From contig NZ_JAQTHW010000002.1 of the NCBI RefSeq assembly GCF_029433395.1, positions 1,550,001-1,614,000 on the forward strand: a DNA stretch of 64,000 nt. Reading direction: 5' to 3'. Under the pieces are notes generated by a model. The model searched no databases, was not told the DNA's origin, and worked only from the letters and a program-made list of their open reading frames with translations. The stretch comes from Bifidobacterium sp. ESL0763 (GTDB lineage Bacteria; Actinomycetota; Actinomycetes; Actinomycetales; Bifidobacteriaceae). How positions within the stretch are numbered: position 1 is the stretch's first letter; the number at the start of each line of letters is the position of its first letter. Below are positions 44,394 through 52,930 of this stretch, one piece after another. The translations under genes and the position numbers were made by a program.

Positions 44394-44413
44394 CTATGTT
44401 ATCGCTCACATAG
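44394..44413. promoter_or_regulatory. LacI-type operator-like palindrome upstream of araD
   Basis: CTATGTTATCGCTCACATAG has 6-bp arms (CTATGT/ACATAG) and an inner TTATCGCT core reminiscent of LacI-family sites of bifidobacteria, 86 bases before the araD start. A second small inverted repeat, GACGTG/CACGTC, lies at 44340-44356. The remaining bases to the tRNA at 44730 hold no gene I can support. Confidence 0.5.
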
Positions 44414-44729
44414 CACAGCCGCGCATCGGCTGCGAAGTTTGGCTACGAACGAATCACATGGTCGAAGGTACGGGACGCAAGGTCGGAGACCGGATAAAAG
44501 GGATCTGGCCTTGCATGGAAGCCAAAGAGACAGCGCGCGGTTGGCGCGCGTTCCGAATGGCGCGACGGACGGGGCGTGACGGGAGCATCGGCACCGCTCG
44601 GGATGAAACATACATGAGTCATAAGTGATCCATAAGAAGCGAACACGGATGGCTCAACCCGCCGAATTGTGCTTGGGCTGGGGTTGTACTAGACTTCGTA
44701 ATGTTGCCTGAAGCGTTGACTTGAGGCAT

Positions 44730-44802
44730 GGGGCTGTAGCTCAGTTGGTAGAGCGCTTCGTTCGCATCGAAGAGGTCGTGGTTTCGATTACCATCAGCTC
44801 CA
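44730..44802 (+). tRNA. tRNA-Ala (anticodon CGC)
   Basis: 73 bases with a full cloverleaf. The acceptor GGGGCTG pairs with CAGCTCC including the G3-U70 wobble that identifies tRNA-Ala. The D-arm contains AGCTCAGTTGGTAGAGC, and the anticodon stem CTTCG/CGAAG carries loop TTCGCAT (anticodon CGC, codon GCG). The T-arm reads GTGGTTTCGATTACCAT. The discriminator is A and no CCA is encoded. Followed by a terminator. Confidence 0.95.
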
Positions 44803-44807
44803 CAACC

Positions 44808-44838
44808 AAGGTTCCCGGCGTTCGCGTCGGGAACCTTT
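44808..44838 (+). terminator. Intrinsic terminator of tRNA-Ala
   Basis: AAGGTTCCCG (44808-44817) and CGGGAACCTT (44828-44837) form a 10-bp stem with a 10-base loop, followed by TTTTG. Confidence 0.92.
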
Positions 44839-44857
44839 TGCGTTTCGCCGCGGGTTG

Positions 44858-44989
44858 CTACTCAAGCGGCTTCCGGACATCCACCTCGCCCGGCTCGCCG
44901 TGGTAGATTCCGTTGCCGGCATCGCGGTCCCACCGGTCGATCATCTCGTCGGTGACCTCGACGCCACCTTTCGCCCTGTAATCCTTCAT
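44858..44989 (-). CDS. Small antitoxin-like (ribbon-helix-helix-type) protein, possibly truncated
   Basis: 43 residues, MKDYRAKGGVEVTDEMIDRW..., start preceded by GGGAGATAACCC, a good ribosome site. The 'VTDEMIDRWDRDAGNGIYHGEPGEV' segment resembles the short N-terminal arm and first helix of actinobacterial antitoxins that carry this motif before a longer C-terminus. The stop after KPLE makes this shorter than those proteins, so it may be a truncated antitoxin or an independent small protein. No toxin gene adjoins; the opposite side is the tRNA-Ala terminator. Confidence 0.55.
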   Translation of the reverse strand: MKDYRAKGGVEVTDEMIDRWDRDAGNGIYHGEPGEVDVRKPLE

Positions 44990-45098
44990 GGGTTATCTCC
45001 CTGTCAATCATTGACAGATCCATACGCTGAAGGGGTACTCCACATATCAATGCGAAGCACCCCTTCAACAGGTTCAAGGAACCGAAACACAACAGATA

Positions 45099-46352
45099 TC
45101 AGCTGTGACCGGCGGCCTTGCCGCGGCCATGAGCGGCGACGCGCCTAGAACCACGGCCACGGCCAATGGCTCCTCGACGTTCACGGACACCGCCGCCAGC
45201 ATCCCCATGACCTATGACACCCCTACGGCTATGAGCGCCTACGTAAGCACTTCCGCGAGCACGCCCGCGACGATTGTCAGCACTCCCAGAACCATGACCG
45301 CCACCGCGCGCGCCCCCGCGGGCTCGGAAACGTGTCGGCGGGAACGGCAGCGAGGCGTGGCGGGTCGGCAGCGGGCGGCGCGGGCCGCGCAGCAGGCGGC
45401 GCAACAGCCCGGCGAGCAGGCCAAGCAGCAACGCGCCCAGGGTCACCAGCACCCCGAGGATGATGGGGTCGCCCTTGGCGTCGTTCGGGTCGGGGATCGG
45501 GTCGGGAATGGGCTGGCGCACGCCGGTGATAATGAGGCGCTGGGTGTTGATGCCGTAGGGCGTGCAGGTCATCAGCGTCACGAGGTCCTTGCCCGGCACG
45601 ACCTTGTAGAGATACGTGTCGGAGGGGTCGATGACGTGAATGCCGACCACGCGGTAGCCCATGGTGCGGTTGAGGGTCTGGATGTAGAAGACGTCGCCCT
45701 TGCGCAGCTCGTCGATGCGCGTGAAGAGCAGCGCGTTGCTCAGGCCGCGGTGGCCGCTCAGCACGGCGTTGGTCGACTTGCCGCCGACGGGCAGGCTGGT
45801 GCCGTAGAGGTGGCCGGCGCCCTTGAGCAGCACCTCGTCGGAGGTGCCATGGTAGATCGGCATGTTCACCGAGACCTTGGGGATGCGGATGGTGCCCATG
45901 ATGCCGGTGCCGTCGTTGAGCAGCGACTGGTATTCCGTGTCTCGCTCGCTTTCCGGGACCGGCCTGGATTTCGCCTTGCCGCCGTGGGACGAAGACGAAC
46001 CGGATGAACCGGATCCTCCCGGACCTTCGTCCGCAAAGGGATCGGTGAACTCCCCCAACGTGGCCTGACCGGAGTCGGCGACCTTGCGGTTGTAGGCCTG
46101 GGCACGATGGTATTCGCCCACGATCCTGCCTTGCGGCCATTGCGCGATGCGGTTGACGGCGGCATTGACCTCCTGGTCCTCGTGGTAGGCGTGCACCAGC
46201 CAGATGGCGGGGAACCACGAGACGGCCACCACCAGTCCGATGGCGCAGCAGGCCAGCAGCACGTCGATCATGATGGCGAGCCTGCGCCGCCACGGGTTGC
46301 GCCGGTTCGCGAGGATATCCAGCGCCTCGTCGAAACTCAACGATTTCGGCAT
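45099..46352 (-). CDS. srtC: Class C (pilus-assembly) sortase
   Basis: Membrane transpeptidase that polymerises the adjacent LPXTG pilin. 417 residues; start at 46352 after TTGGAG. Seen: N-terminal helix (about 25-53), Ser/Gly-rich linker, then the sortase barrel with His201 (VLSGHRGL), Cys263 (TLMTCTPYGINT) and Arg272 (QRLIITG). A second hydrophobic segment near residue 305 (ILGVLVTLGALLLGLLAGLL) is typical of class C. The tail after it is long, Gly/Arg/His-rich and low complexity. It lies downstream of the backbone pilin and tip genes, with a terminator-like hairpin in between. Confidence 0.94.
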   Translation of the reverse strand: MPKSLSFDEALDILANRRNPWRRRLAIMIDVLLACCAIGLVVAVSWFPAIWLVHAYHEDQEVNAAVNRIAQWPQGRIVGEYHRAQAYNRKVADSGQATLGEFTDPFADEGPGGSGSSGSSSSHGGKAKSRPVPESERDTEYQSLLNDGTGIMGTIRIPKVSVNMPIYHGTSDEVLLKGAGHLYGTSLPVGGKSTNAVLSGHRGLSNALLFTRIDELRKGDVFYIQTLNRTMGYRVVGIHVIDPSDTYLYKVVPGKDLVTLMTCTPYGINTQRLIITGVRQPIPDPIPDPNDAKGDPIILGVLVTLGALLLGLLAGLLRRLLRGPRRPLPTRHASLPFPPTRFRARGGARGGGHGSGSADNRRGRARGSAYVGAHSRRGVIGHGDAGGGVRERRGAIGRGRGSRRVAAHGRGKAAGHS

Positions 46353-46610
46353 CACATCATCTCCAATCACCACATCACAGCGTTTCGGCCACCGCGCGCG
46401 GACGCGGGACCCCGATATCGAACGACCTCGATATGCAAGGAATATTTGAGGAATATGCAAAAACAAAAGCTGAACAGCACATTTGCCGGCGGGCGACCGG
46501 TACCGGACCCGGCACGACCGCACGGCCATAGTCACAGCCACGACGGGACCTCACCCAGCCGTATGACCACACACCCACGGGCCAACAAGCCACACACCGG
46601 CACCCACCGC

Positions 46611-46649
46611 AAAAAGCGGGAGGCGACCCATACCGGATCACGCTCCCGC
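46611..46649 (-). terminator. Terminator-like hairpin between the pilin and sortase genes
   Basis: GCGGGAG (46616-46622) and CTCCCGC (46643-46649) form a 7-bp GC stem with a 20-base loop; on the minus strand TTTTTGC follows. It lies about 135 bases after the pilin stop and before srtC in the 431-base gap 46353-46783, otherwise free of genes. It could lower sortase expression relative to pilin. Confidence 0.65.
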
Positions 46650-46783
46650 CTATCGATTCCCGCGCTCGGCGGCTCGACAGCCCAGCAAACTCAACGGCTC
46701 AACAGCTCAACCATTCAGGCCGAACCCAGCCGGGCCGAGCCCGCCGCCAACGCGCGGAAACCGCTCAGCACACGGCTCGCGAA

Positions 46784-48814
46784 CTACTCGCGAACCTTGC
46801 GACGAGCCACGATGAGCAGCGCGGTGGCCACCATCAGCACGACGGTGACGAGCAGCGCCATGATCGCGCCGGCGCCACCGGTGAGCGGCAGCTGGGAGAT
46901 CGAGGTGACGTTGCGCACCACGACGGCGTTGGAGTTGTCGGCGTTCTCGACGGTGCCATCGGCCGGCTTCCAGTTGAGGGTCGAGCCGGTGTGGATGCCG
47001 TCGGTGAACGGCGTCGTCGCGTCCTTGCTCACCAGGCCCCAGAAGTCGGGCTTGCTGAGCTCGGTCTTGAACTGCACGTCGCAGGTGACCGCGCTGTTGG
47101 CCTGGCAGAGCTGATCATTGGTCAGCGCGGAGAGCTTGACCTGGAAGGTCGGCATGAAGGTGCTGGAGTAGCCCGGGGTCGGCGTGGCCTGGGCGATCTC
47201 ATACGTGCCGGCGCTCAGGCCGGAGATGAGGAGCTTGCCCTTGCCGCTCACGGCCAGCGACGAGGTCGCCGGATTGTCCTTGGAGTCAGACTGGTCGGCG
47301 GCCTTCTTGTAGGAGCCGTCGGCGAGCTTGCGGAAGCGGATGTTCGAGTCGGCGGCCTGGCCTGCGGGGGCCTGCGGCACGGACTTGATGGTGAAGGTGT
47401 CGCCCGCCAGCGCGTTGCCGTTGAGCTTGTCGACGTTCAGCAGGTTGAAGTGGCGGAAGTGGATCTTCGCGCCCTTGCCGCCGTCGGCCGGAGCGACGGA
47501 GGCCACGGAACCGTTGTCGGCACCGGAGGTCACGGCACCGCCGTCACCCGCGGTGGCGGCCGCGTTCTTGGTCTGGTCGCGCACGTCGTTGGAGTAGGCG
47601 AGCGAGACGTTGTTGGTCAGGCCCAGGGCCTCGTCGGCGTTGTCGTTGACGCTCATGTGGTAGACGACCACGATCTTGTCCTGCCAGTTGTAATCGTGGT
47701 TGGCGATGATGGAGGAGAAGTCGATGTCGATGAAGTCGGTGTCGCCCTGATGGTTGGCGTCACTGGAGGCGCCGGTCTTGACGACATAGCCGGGGGTGGT
47801 GTCGGTCTGGGCCGAGACGGGCTTGTCGCCAATGGTCACCTTGTCGATGCCCTTGAAGGTCAGGCCCGGGCCGGGCTTGTCGACCATCGTGTAGACGAAG
47901 TGGTCGAAGCCGGTGGTCAGCGGCACCTGGCTGGTGAGCTGGTAGCTGATGTCGCCGCCGATCTCGACGTCGTCATCCTTGGTCAGCACCTTCTTCTCGA
48001 TGGTCGGGTTGTAGCTCTTCATCTCGATGCTGCCCAGCGGCGCGTCCATGCTTGCCATCTTGGTGTAGGCGGTGCCGTCATTGGTGGTGATGCCGGTGCC
48101 CACGAGCATCGGGATGGAGTTGGCGGCGGCCTTGGGGTCGCTGACGCCGTTGGTCACGTCCTCGACCACGTAGAGGCCGGGAGCCAGGCCCGTCATGGTG
48201 ACGGTCGACTTGGTGGAATCACCGGTATCGCCCTTGACGTCCTCCGGCTTGGTCGCCTTAGCGGCCGCCATCTTGGAGGCGAAGGAGGTGTCGCCACTGC
48301 CGGCCTTGGCCAGGTTGGTGACGAACTTGCGCAGGTTGCCGTCGCGGCCCCACGCGTCGGCGGCGGCGTGGCTGCTGGAGACCTCGTCCTTGTCGTCAGC
48401 GGTGATGGAGACGGACTTGTAGCCAAGGTAGCTTGCGGCGACCTCACCGACCGGGTTGCCCTTGTACTTGGCGTCCTGGGCCTTGGTGACGCCGTCCAGC
48501 GCGGTCTGCGCGAGGCTCTTGACGTCGGCGTTCGTCTCCACGCCGATCTCGCCGAGCTTGTCGCTGGAGACGCTAGAGACGCTGGCGTAGGCGTAGTCGC
48601 CAATCTTGACGGCGGCGAAGGTGTGGCCGGTCATCGCGTTGGTCTCGCCGTGGATGGCGATGGTCTCCCGGCTCTTGGTCGGCATGGTGATGCGGGTCGC
48701 GGTGTTGTCGGTATCACCGGCGGCGTTCGCGACACCCAGGGGAGCCAGTGCGAGCAGCGTCGCCGCCGTGACGGCGACCCCCGCAATCCGGCTGATCGTC
48801 TTTTCAAACAACAT
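46784..48814 (-). CDS. Major (backbone) pilin with LPLTG sorting signal, FimA-like
   Basis: 676 residues from the ATG at 48814 (AAAGGG 9 bases upstream; an in-frame ATG at 48850 is possible). Seen: signal peptide (IAGVAVTAATLLALAPLGVANA), a 'fimbrial isopeptide formation D2' type region (GSIEMKSYNPTIEKKVLTKDDDVEIGGDISYQLTSQVPL), Cna-B-like domain near the C-terminus (FNLLNVDKLNGNALAGDTFTI...LSAGTYEIAQATPTPGY), then QLPLTGGAGAIMALLVTVVLM and RRKVRE. The Lys in SYNPTIEKKV may be the cross-linking residue. Probably polymerised by SrtC downstream and capped by the tip protein upstream. Confidence 0.93.
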   Translation of the reverse strand: MLFEKTISRIAGVAVTAATLLALAPLGVANAAGDTDNTATRITMPTKSRETIAIHGETNAMTGHTFAAVKIGDYAYASVSSVSSDKLGEIGVETNADVKSLAQTALDGVTKAQDAKYKGNPVGEVAASYLGYKSVSITADDKDEVSSSHAAADAWGRDGNLRKFVTNLAKAGSGDTSFASKMAAAKATKPEDVKGDTGDSTKSTVTMTGLAPGLYVVEDVTNGVSDPKAAANSIPMLVGTGITTNDGTAYTKMASMDAPLGSIEMKSYNPTIEKKVLTKDDDVEIGGDISYQLTSQVPLTTGFDHFVYTMVDKPGPGLTFKGIDKVTIGDKPVSAQTDTTPGYVVKTGASSDANHQGDTDFIDIDFSSIIANHDYNWQDKIVVVYHMSVNDNADEALGLTNNVSLAYSNDVRDQTKNAAATAGDGGAVTSGADNGSVASVAPADGGKGAKIHFRHFNLLNVDKLNGNALAGDTFTIKSVPQAPAGQAADSNIRFRKLADGSYKKAADQSDSKDNPATSSLAVSGKGKLLISGLSAGTYEIAQATPTPGYSSTFMPTFQVKLSALTNDQLCQANSAVTCDVQFKTELSKPDFWGLVSKDATTPFTDGIHTGSTLNWKPADGTVENADNSNAVVVRNVTSISQLPLTGGAGAIMALLVTVVLMVATALLIVARRKVRE

Positions 48815-49027
48815 GGAAGGATACCCTTTCTTACTTTTCTTTGTGTTCATTCCATAGCGGCCCGCATCCCGTCCGCAAGACAGCGGTGACGGACCAAATC
48901 TTTGATTGTGACTGAAATGGTTGATTCCAGCGCGCCGGTCTCGAAGCCGGCGAGGGCGGCCGGCTGGCGGCCGGTTCATCATTCACGAACCGACCAATCA
49001 ACCATCCGGCCGCCCGGGCCGATCGCC

Positions 49028-52000
49028 TCAGCCCGAATGCCTGGCGCTCTGGCCGCGCGAGCGGAACCACACCAGCGCCACGCAGGCGGTGACGAGCAAC
49101 GCAGTCACGCCGGCGAGCAGCATCATCAGCCCGAACCAGCGCGAGCCGGTGAACGGCAGCTGAAGGGCGGGCAGGGGCTCGGTGAGCTGGGCCTTGGCCA
49201 CGTTCGAGACGTTGCCGTGCGTGTCCATATCCACTTGGTCAATATTCTTGTTGTGGTTGCTCTGCAGAGTGCCGGCGCGATCGGTGGCCTGCACCGTGAT
49301 GCTGCCCGTCCTCATCCCGTCGGGAATGTCGGCGTGCCAGTTGCCGTCCTTGTCGGTGTGCGCCGTCGACTGCCTACCGTTGGGCCAGGTGACCGTCACC
49401 GGAATGCCGGAGTTGCCGTCGTAGCCGACCGTGCTTTCCGTGGGTTTCAGCGCCCCTTCGGCAGTCGTCTCGGGAATCGTCACCTTGCCGTTGAGACCCT
49501 TGTCGCGCCTGACGGTCTGGCTGACCGAGACCAGCGGAGGAACCATGTCGATGATCTGGTTATTGGCCCTGCCGATGGCCGGGCTCGCGCCGGCGAGCGA
49601 GACGTCCTGGCGCACCGCGGAGATCTCATACAACACGTGGTGGTAGTAGGGGTTGGGCGTCTTGACGCCGTTGGCGTCCGTGTTCTCCTTGTTCAGGAAG
49701 ACCGACGGGTCGACGGAGCATGTCCAGTTGGCCTTCCAAGCGTCTTCGGCGGTATCCGTCGCGCCATCGGCCGGCCGTTTGGTGACGTCAAGGTCCTGCA
49801 CCTGGCCGACGTAGCAGAGCTTGTAGGCCGGATCGGGGACCTCGTTGCTGTTACTCGGATCGACGCCGGTGAGCAGCTGGTCAGGTTCGTCCTCGGCCGT
49901 CGCGGTCTGCGCGCCCACCGTTCCCGAGGAACCTGACGACCCGTCCGGGGGTGTCGCAGCCGACGAGGACTTGGTGGAGGAACTGTCGACGCTGGTCTGC
50001 GGCCTGGCATAGACCCAGATCCGGTCTGTGCCGTGCGGCGCCTTGACCTGTCCGCTGATGGTCACCTTCTTGCCTTTGACGGGCACGGGGGTGACGCCGT
50101 CGGCGGCGGTGGTGCTGTGCGGTGCGGAGACCAGCCTGATCTCGGGATTGACGTTGATACCCTGCTGGAAGTAACCAAAACGGATATCGGAGAACTCCGA
50201 GACAACGTGGAAGGCGCTCGTGTCGGTCTGCGTGGCATGGTACTCCACCACGTTTTCCTTCTCGTCGATGTCGTCGTCATCCTCCACCGACCAGACGCCT
50301 ATGCGCTGGCCCGTGCCGCCCTTCGCGGCCGTAGCGGTGCCCGGCTTGGGTTGGACGACGACCGGCTTGCCCACCGGGATGCCCGTGCGGTCCAGATTCT
50401 GCGGATCGTCGGGGTCGAAGGGGTTCTTCGGGTCGGAACGATAGAGCTGCACCGTGTCACCCACGATGCCGGTGCCGGTGATGGTGCGCTGCTTGCGCTG
50501 CACATAGCCCGGGAACTTGTCGATCTTCGGAGGCTGCGGACGCGCGATGCTGTACTTGTAGAACGCGGTGCCCACGGTCCAGCCGTCGCTCAGACGCTTC
50601 TCGACCTCGCCGGCCTTGTTGTTCAGCTCGTCGTCCGCCATCTTCTGGGTGATGCCGGGGTTGGCCTGCTCCACATCCGTGGCGCAACCGGAGGCGTCGA
50701 CGTTCGGCCAGGTGACCAGCTTGAAGTAGCCGTCCAGCTCGCTGCCGTCGTCGAGTTTCTTGGCCTCGGCGAAATTGATCGAGCCGTCGGCGAGCTGGTC
50801 CGGGGCATCCGCGTCATAGAGCTGGTTCGACTGCTTGCTGGTGTCGCTGTTGTTGTAGGCCAGAACATTGGAGTTCTTGCTGTCGATGGGGGTCGACACG
50901 TTGCCCGACGAGTACGCCGGGGCCTGGCCGGAGACGAATTTCGCGCCGTCGCCGGTGAGGCCGGTGACCGGGACCCATTCCTCGTTGTTCTTCAGCGCGA
51001 CCCACTGGTACCAGTAGGAGGTGAACTTGTGGCACGAGTCGGTCGGCTTGTTGGTGTCGCCGTCGTACCAGCTGATGGCGAAGGAGTCCTTGGGGGCGAT
51101 GCCCTCGCCCACCACAGGAGTGGACGATTTGCGCTGCTGGCCATAGGTCTTGGGATCGACGGTATGCGTCGCTCCCGAGGTGTCGTCGAAGGTGCCGCCC
51201 AGGCCGTAGTCGGTGACCAGGCCCCAATCGGCCTGCTCGCCGCTCCAGAGCTTGGAGCTGTCGTTGTAGTGGATCATCGAGGCCGGCACCTGGCAGGCAA
51301 CCTTGGAATTGTCGTTGCAGTACCCGGGGAAGACGTGGACGTCGTGGCCGGCCATGAGGTTGGTGCCCAGGGAGGTGGCGCTGAGCTTCGAGACGTCGGT
51401 GGTGCCGTCCGACGCGGCGGCGCCGACGATGGCGTAGACCGGCGCGGCCGGCGAAACGCGGCCCTCGTTCTTGGTGACCAGTCCCTTCCACCATGTGCCG
51501 CTGTCGGCGTTCGGGTAGTCGATGTCGCCTTCCAGCGAGACGGTGACGTAGTCGTAGTCGCCCACCTGGCTGATCTGGTGGATGGTGAAATACTCGTCCT
51601 CGTTGCCCGCCCAGGTGTTCGCGCCATCCATGCCGTCGCCGGTGTCGGTGTAGGTCATGTTCCTGTAGGAATCGTTGAGATTGGCGCCGTTCGGACCGCT
51701 GGTGCCGGAGCCGATGTAGTTGTAGGCGAGCTTGAGGCCCGTGGAGCCGGTGGGGTCGCTTTTAGTGACGCGCTTGCCGTCAACGCCGTTCTTGAAATAC
51801 GACACCTCGCCGTGCGCCACGCGCAGCACCGCGTCCATGCGCACCTCGTCGATGTTGCTGTCGATGGAGTTGTTGTAGCCCAGGGTCTGGTAGAGCAGCG
51901 GCTTGCGGCTGGCCCCAGTGGGCGAGTTGGGGCAGTCGGTGGAACGCCAGTCGACAGGCTTGCCACTGGAATCCTTGAAGGTCTGGCAGACGCTGGCGGG

Positions 52001-52183
52001 AGTGTTCTGCGCGGCGCTGGCCGTGGGCTGCGCGTTCGGGGCGATGAGCACGGAGGCGAGCGTGGCCACCGCGACCAGCACGACGCACAGGCCCGCGAGG
52101 AACCTGTTGCGGTGGGCCGCCATCACCTGCACGGCGCCCCGCTTCTGGGACCCAATCCCCCTACGCGTATCGTTGTTTCTCAC
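49028..52183 (-). CDS. Large pilus tip/surface protein with LPFTG sorting signal
   Basis: 1051 residues from a GTG at 52183 preceded by AGAGGTG, or 1031 from the ATG at 52123 whose site is weak. Seen: signal segment FLAGLCVVLVAVATLASVLIAPNAQPTASA, a very long extracellular part with tyrosine- and glycine-rich beta domains (GYNNSIDSNIDEVRMDAVLRVAHGEVSYFKNG; GTWWKGLV), a Ser/Thr/Pro linker (SVDSSSTKSSSAATPPDGSSGSSG), then LPFTGSRWFGLMMLLAGVTALLV and an Arg/Ser tail. Its position before backbone pilin and sortase C matches the FimB-type tip or minor pilin of bifidobacterial sortase-dependent pili. The ligand is unknown. Confidence 0.88.
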   Translation of the reverse strand: MRNNDTRRGIGSQKRGAVQVMAAHRNRFLAGLCVVLVAVATLASVLIAPNAQPTASAAQNTPASVCQTFKDSSGKPVDWRSTDCPNSPTGASRKPLLYQTLGYNNSIDSNIDEVRMDAVLRVAHGEVSYFKNGVDGKRVTKSDPTGSTGLKLAYNYIGSGTSGPNGANLNDSYRNMTYTDTGDGMDGANTWAGNEDEYFTIHQISQVGDYDYVTVSLEGDIDYPNADSGTWWKGLVTKNEGRVSPAAPVYAIVGAAASDGTTDVSKLSATSLGTNLMAGHDVHVFPGYCNDNSKVACQVPASMIHYNDSSKLWSGEQADWGLVTDYGLGGTFDDTSGATHTVDPKTYGQQRKSSTPVVGEGIAPKDSFAISWYDGDTNKPTDSCHKFTSYWYQWVALKNNEEWVPVTGLTGDGAKFVSGQAPAYSSGNVSTPIDSKNSNVLAYNNSDTSKQSNQLYDADAPDQLADGSINFAEAKKLDDGSELDGYFKLVTWPNVDASGCATDVEQANPGITQKMADDELNNKAGEVEKRLSDGWTVGTAFYKYSIARPQPPKIDKFPGYVQRKQRTITGTGIVGDTVQLYRSDPKNPFDPDDPQNLDRTGIPVGKPVVVQPKPGTATAAKGGTGQRIGVWSVEDDDDIDEKENVVEYHATQTDTSAFHVVSEFSDIRFGYFQQGINVNPEIRLVSAPHSTTAADGVTPVPVKGKKVTISGQVKAPHGTDRIWVYARPQTSVDSSSTKSSSAATPPDGSSGSSGTVGAQTATAEDEPDQLLTGVDPSNSNEVPDPAYKLCYVGQVQDLDVTKRPADGATDTAEDAWKANWTCSVDPSVFLNKENTDANGVKTPNPYYHHVLYEISAVRQDVSLAGASPAIGRANNQIIDMVPPLVSVSQTVRRDKGLNGKVTIPETTAEGALKPTESTVGYDGNSGIPVTVTWPNGRQSTAHTDKDGNWHADIPDGMRTGSITVQATDRAGTLQSNHNKNIDQVDMDTHGNVSNVAKAQLTEPLPALQLPFTGSRWFGLMMLLAGVTALLVTACVALVWFRSRGQSARHSG

Positions 52184-52930
52184 CACAATCACCTCTACCG
52201 CGGCATTCCGCGTGACTTCGAAATCATCGAACCCGTGCCACGTCCCCAAACACACGTGGCATGTAAATCTGTATTTGTGCAGCGGCTCATCATTGTGACG
52301 TCAAACACGTCGAACGTTTCGCCGACCGTCATCACCATCGCACGGGAACACATCCCGCGTCAGGCAACGAGTGACCAAGATGCCATACGAAGCTGACAAC
52401 GTATTTCACACAGAGAATAATGCAGTGTCTAATTAAAATCGCGTGCATACAGTATTCACAGATGGATTTCGCGCAGCGAACCTTCCGTTGCGCCCCTTGG
52501 GACCACTGCCATTCCAACGCTCGACACTCCGTTGACCAATAAGAAAACACTCAATGCGCAGGTCCGAGGTCGCCTCTGACCAGACCCCCTTCTGTGAAGT
52601 ATGCCATACAATATCTGTGAGTATGACCACAGAAAAAAATCGATGAACGTCAAACGTTCTTTATAACTCGCGTGTTTTTATGTTTGATTCGATAACACGG
52701 GCCATAACATCGCTAATGCGCCGGAAAGCGAAAACGGGCGGGAACCCCGGAAGACTTCACCACGTAATAACTCCGACGCGATAACCCACCCGTCAGTCGC
52801 AACCCACCACCAGACGCATCCCGCCCACAGACATAGCCCACAGACATAGCCCACCACCAGACGCCGATGGGCGGCACCGCTCCTTCGCGGATGCCGCCCA
52901 TCGTCATGTCCTCGCGTCGGTGAGGCGCGC
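52184..52930. other. Long AT-rich region upstream of the pilus genes, with ftsY terminator
   Basis: 747 bases without a convincing gene. A hairpin at 52865-52903 (CGATGGGCGGCA paired with TGCCGCCCATCG) 28 bases past the ftsY stop is its likely terminator. Two copies of CACCACCAGACGC and two of CCCACAGACATAG occur at 52800-52865. The AT-rich 52270-52720 stretch presumably contains the pilus promoter and control sites, but I cannot place them. Confidence 0.55.

Noticed and set aside
44399..44611. 70-codon minus-strand frame before tRNA-Ala
   Set aside because: Cys/Arg/Ser/Pro-rich, no ribosome site, overlaps the operator region of araD.
52123..52183. Poly-G phase-variation tract controlling the pilus
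   Set aside because: The longest G run near the tip-gene start is five bases, too short for slipped-strand switching.
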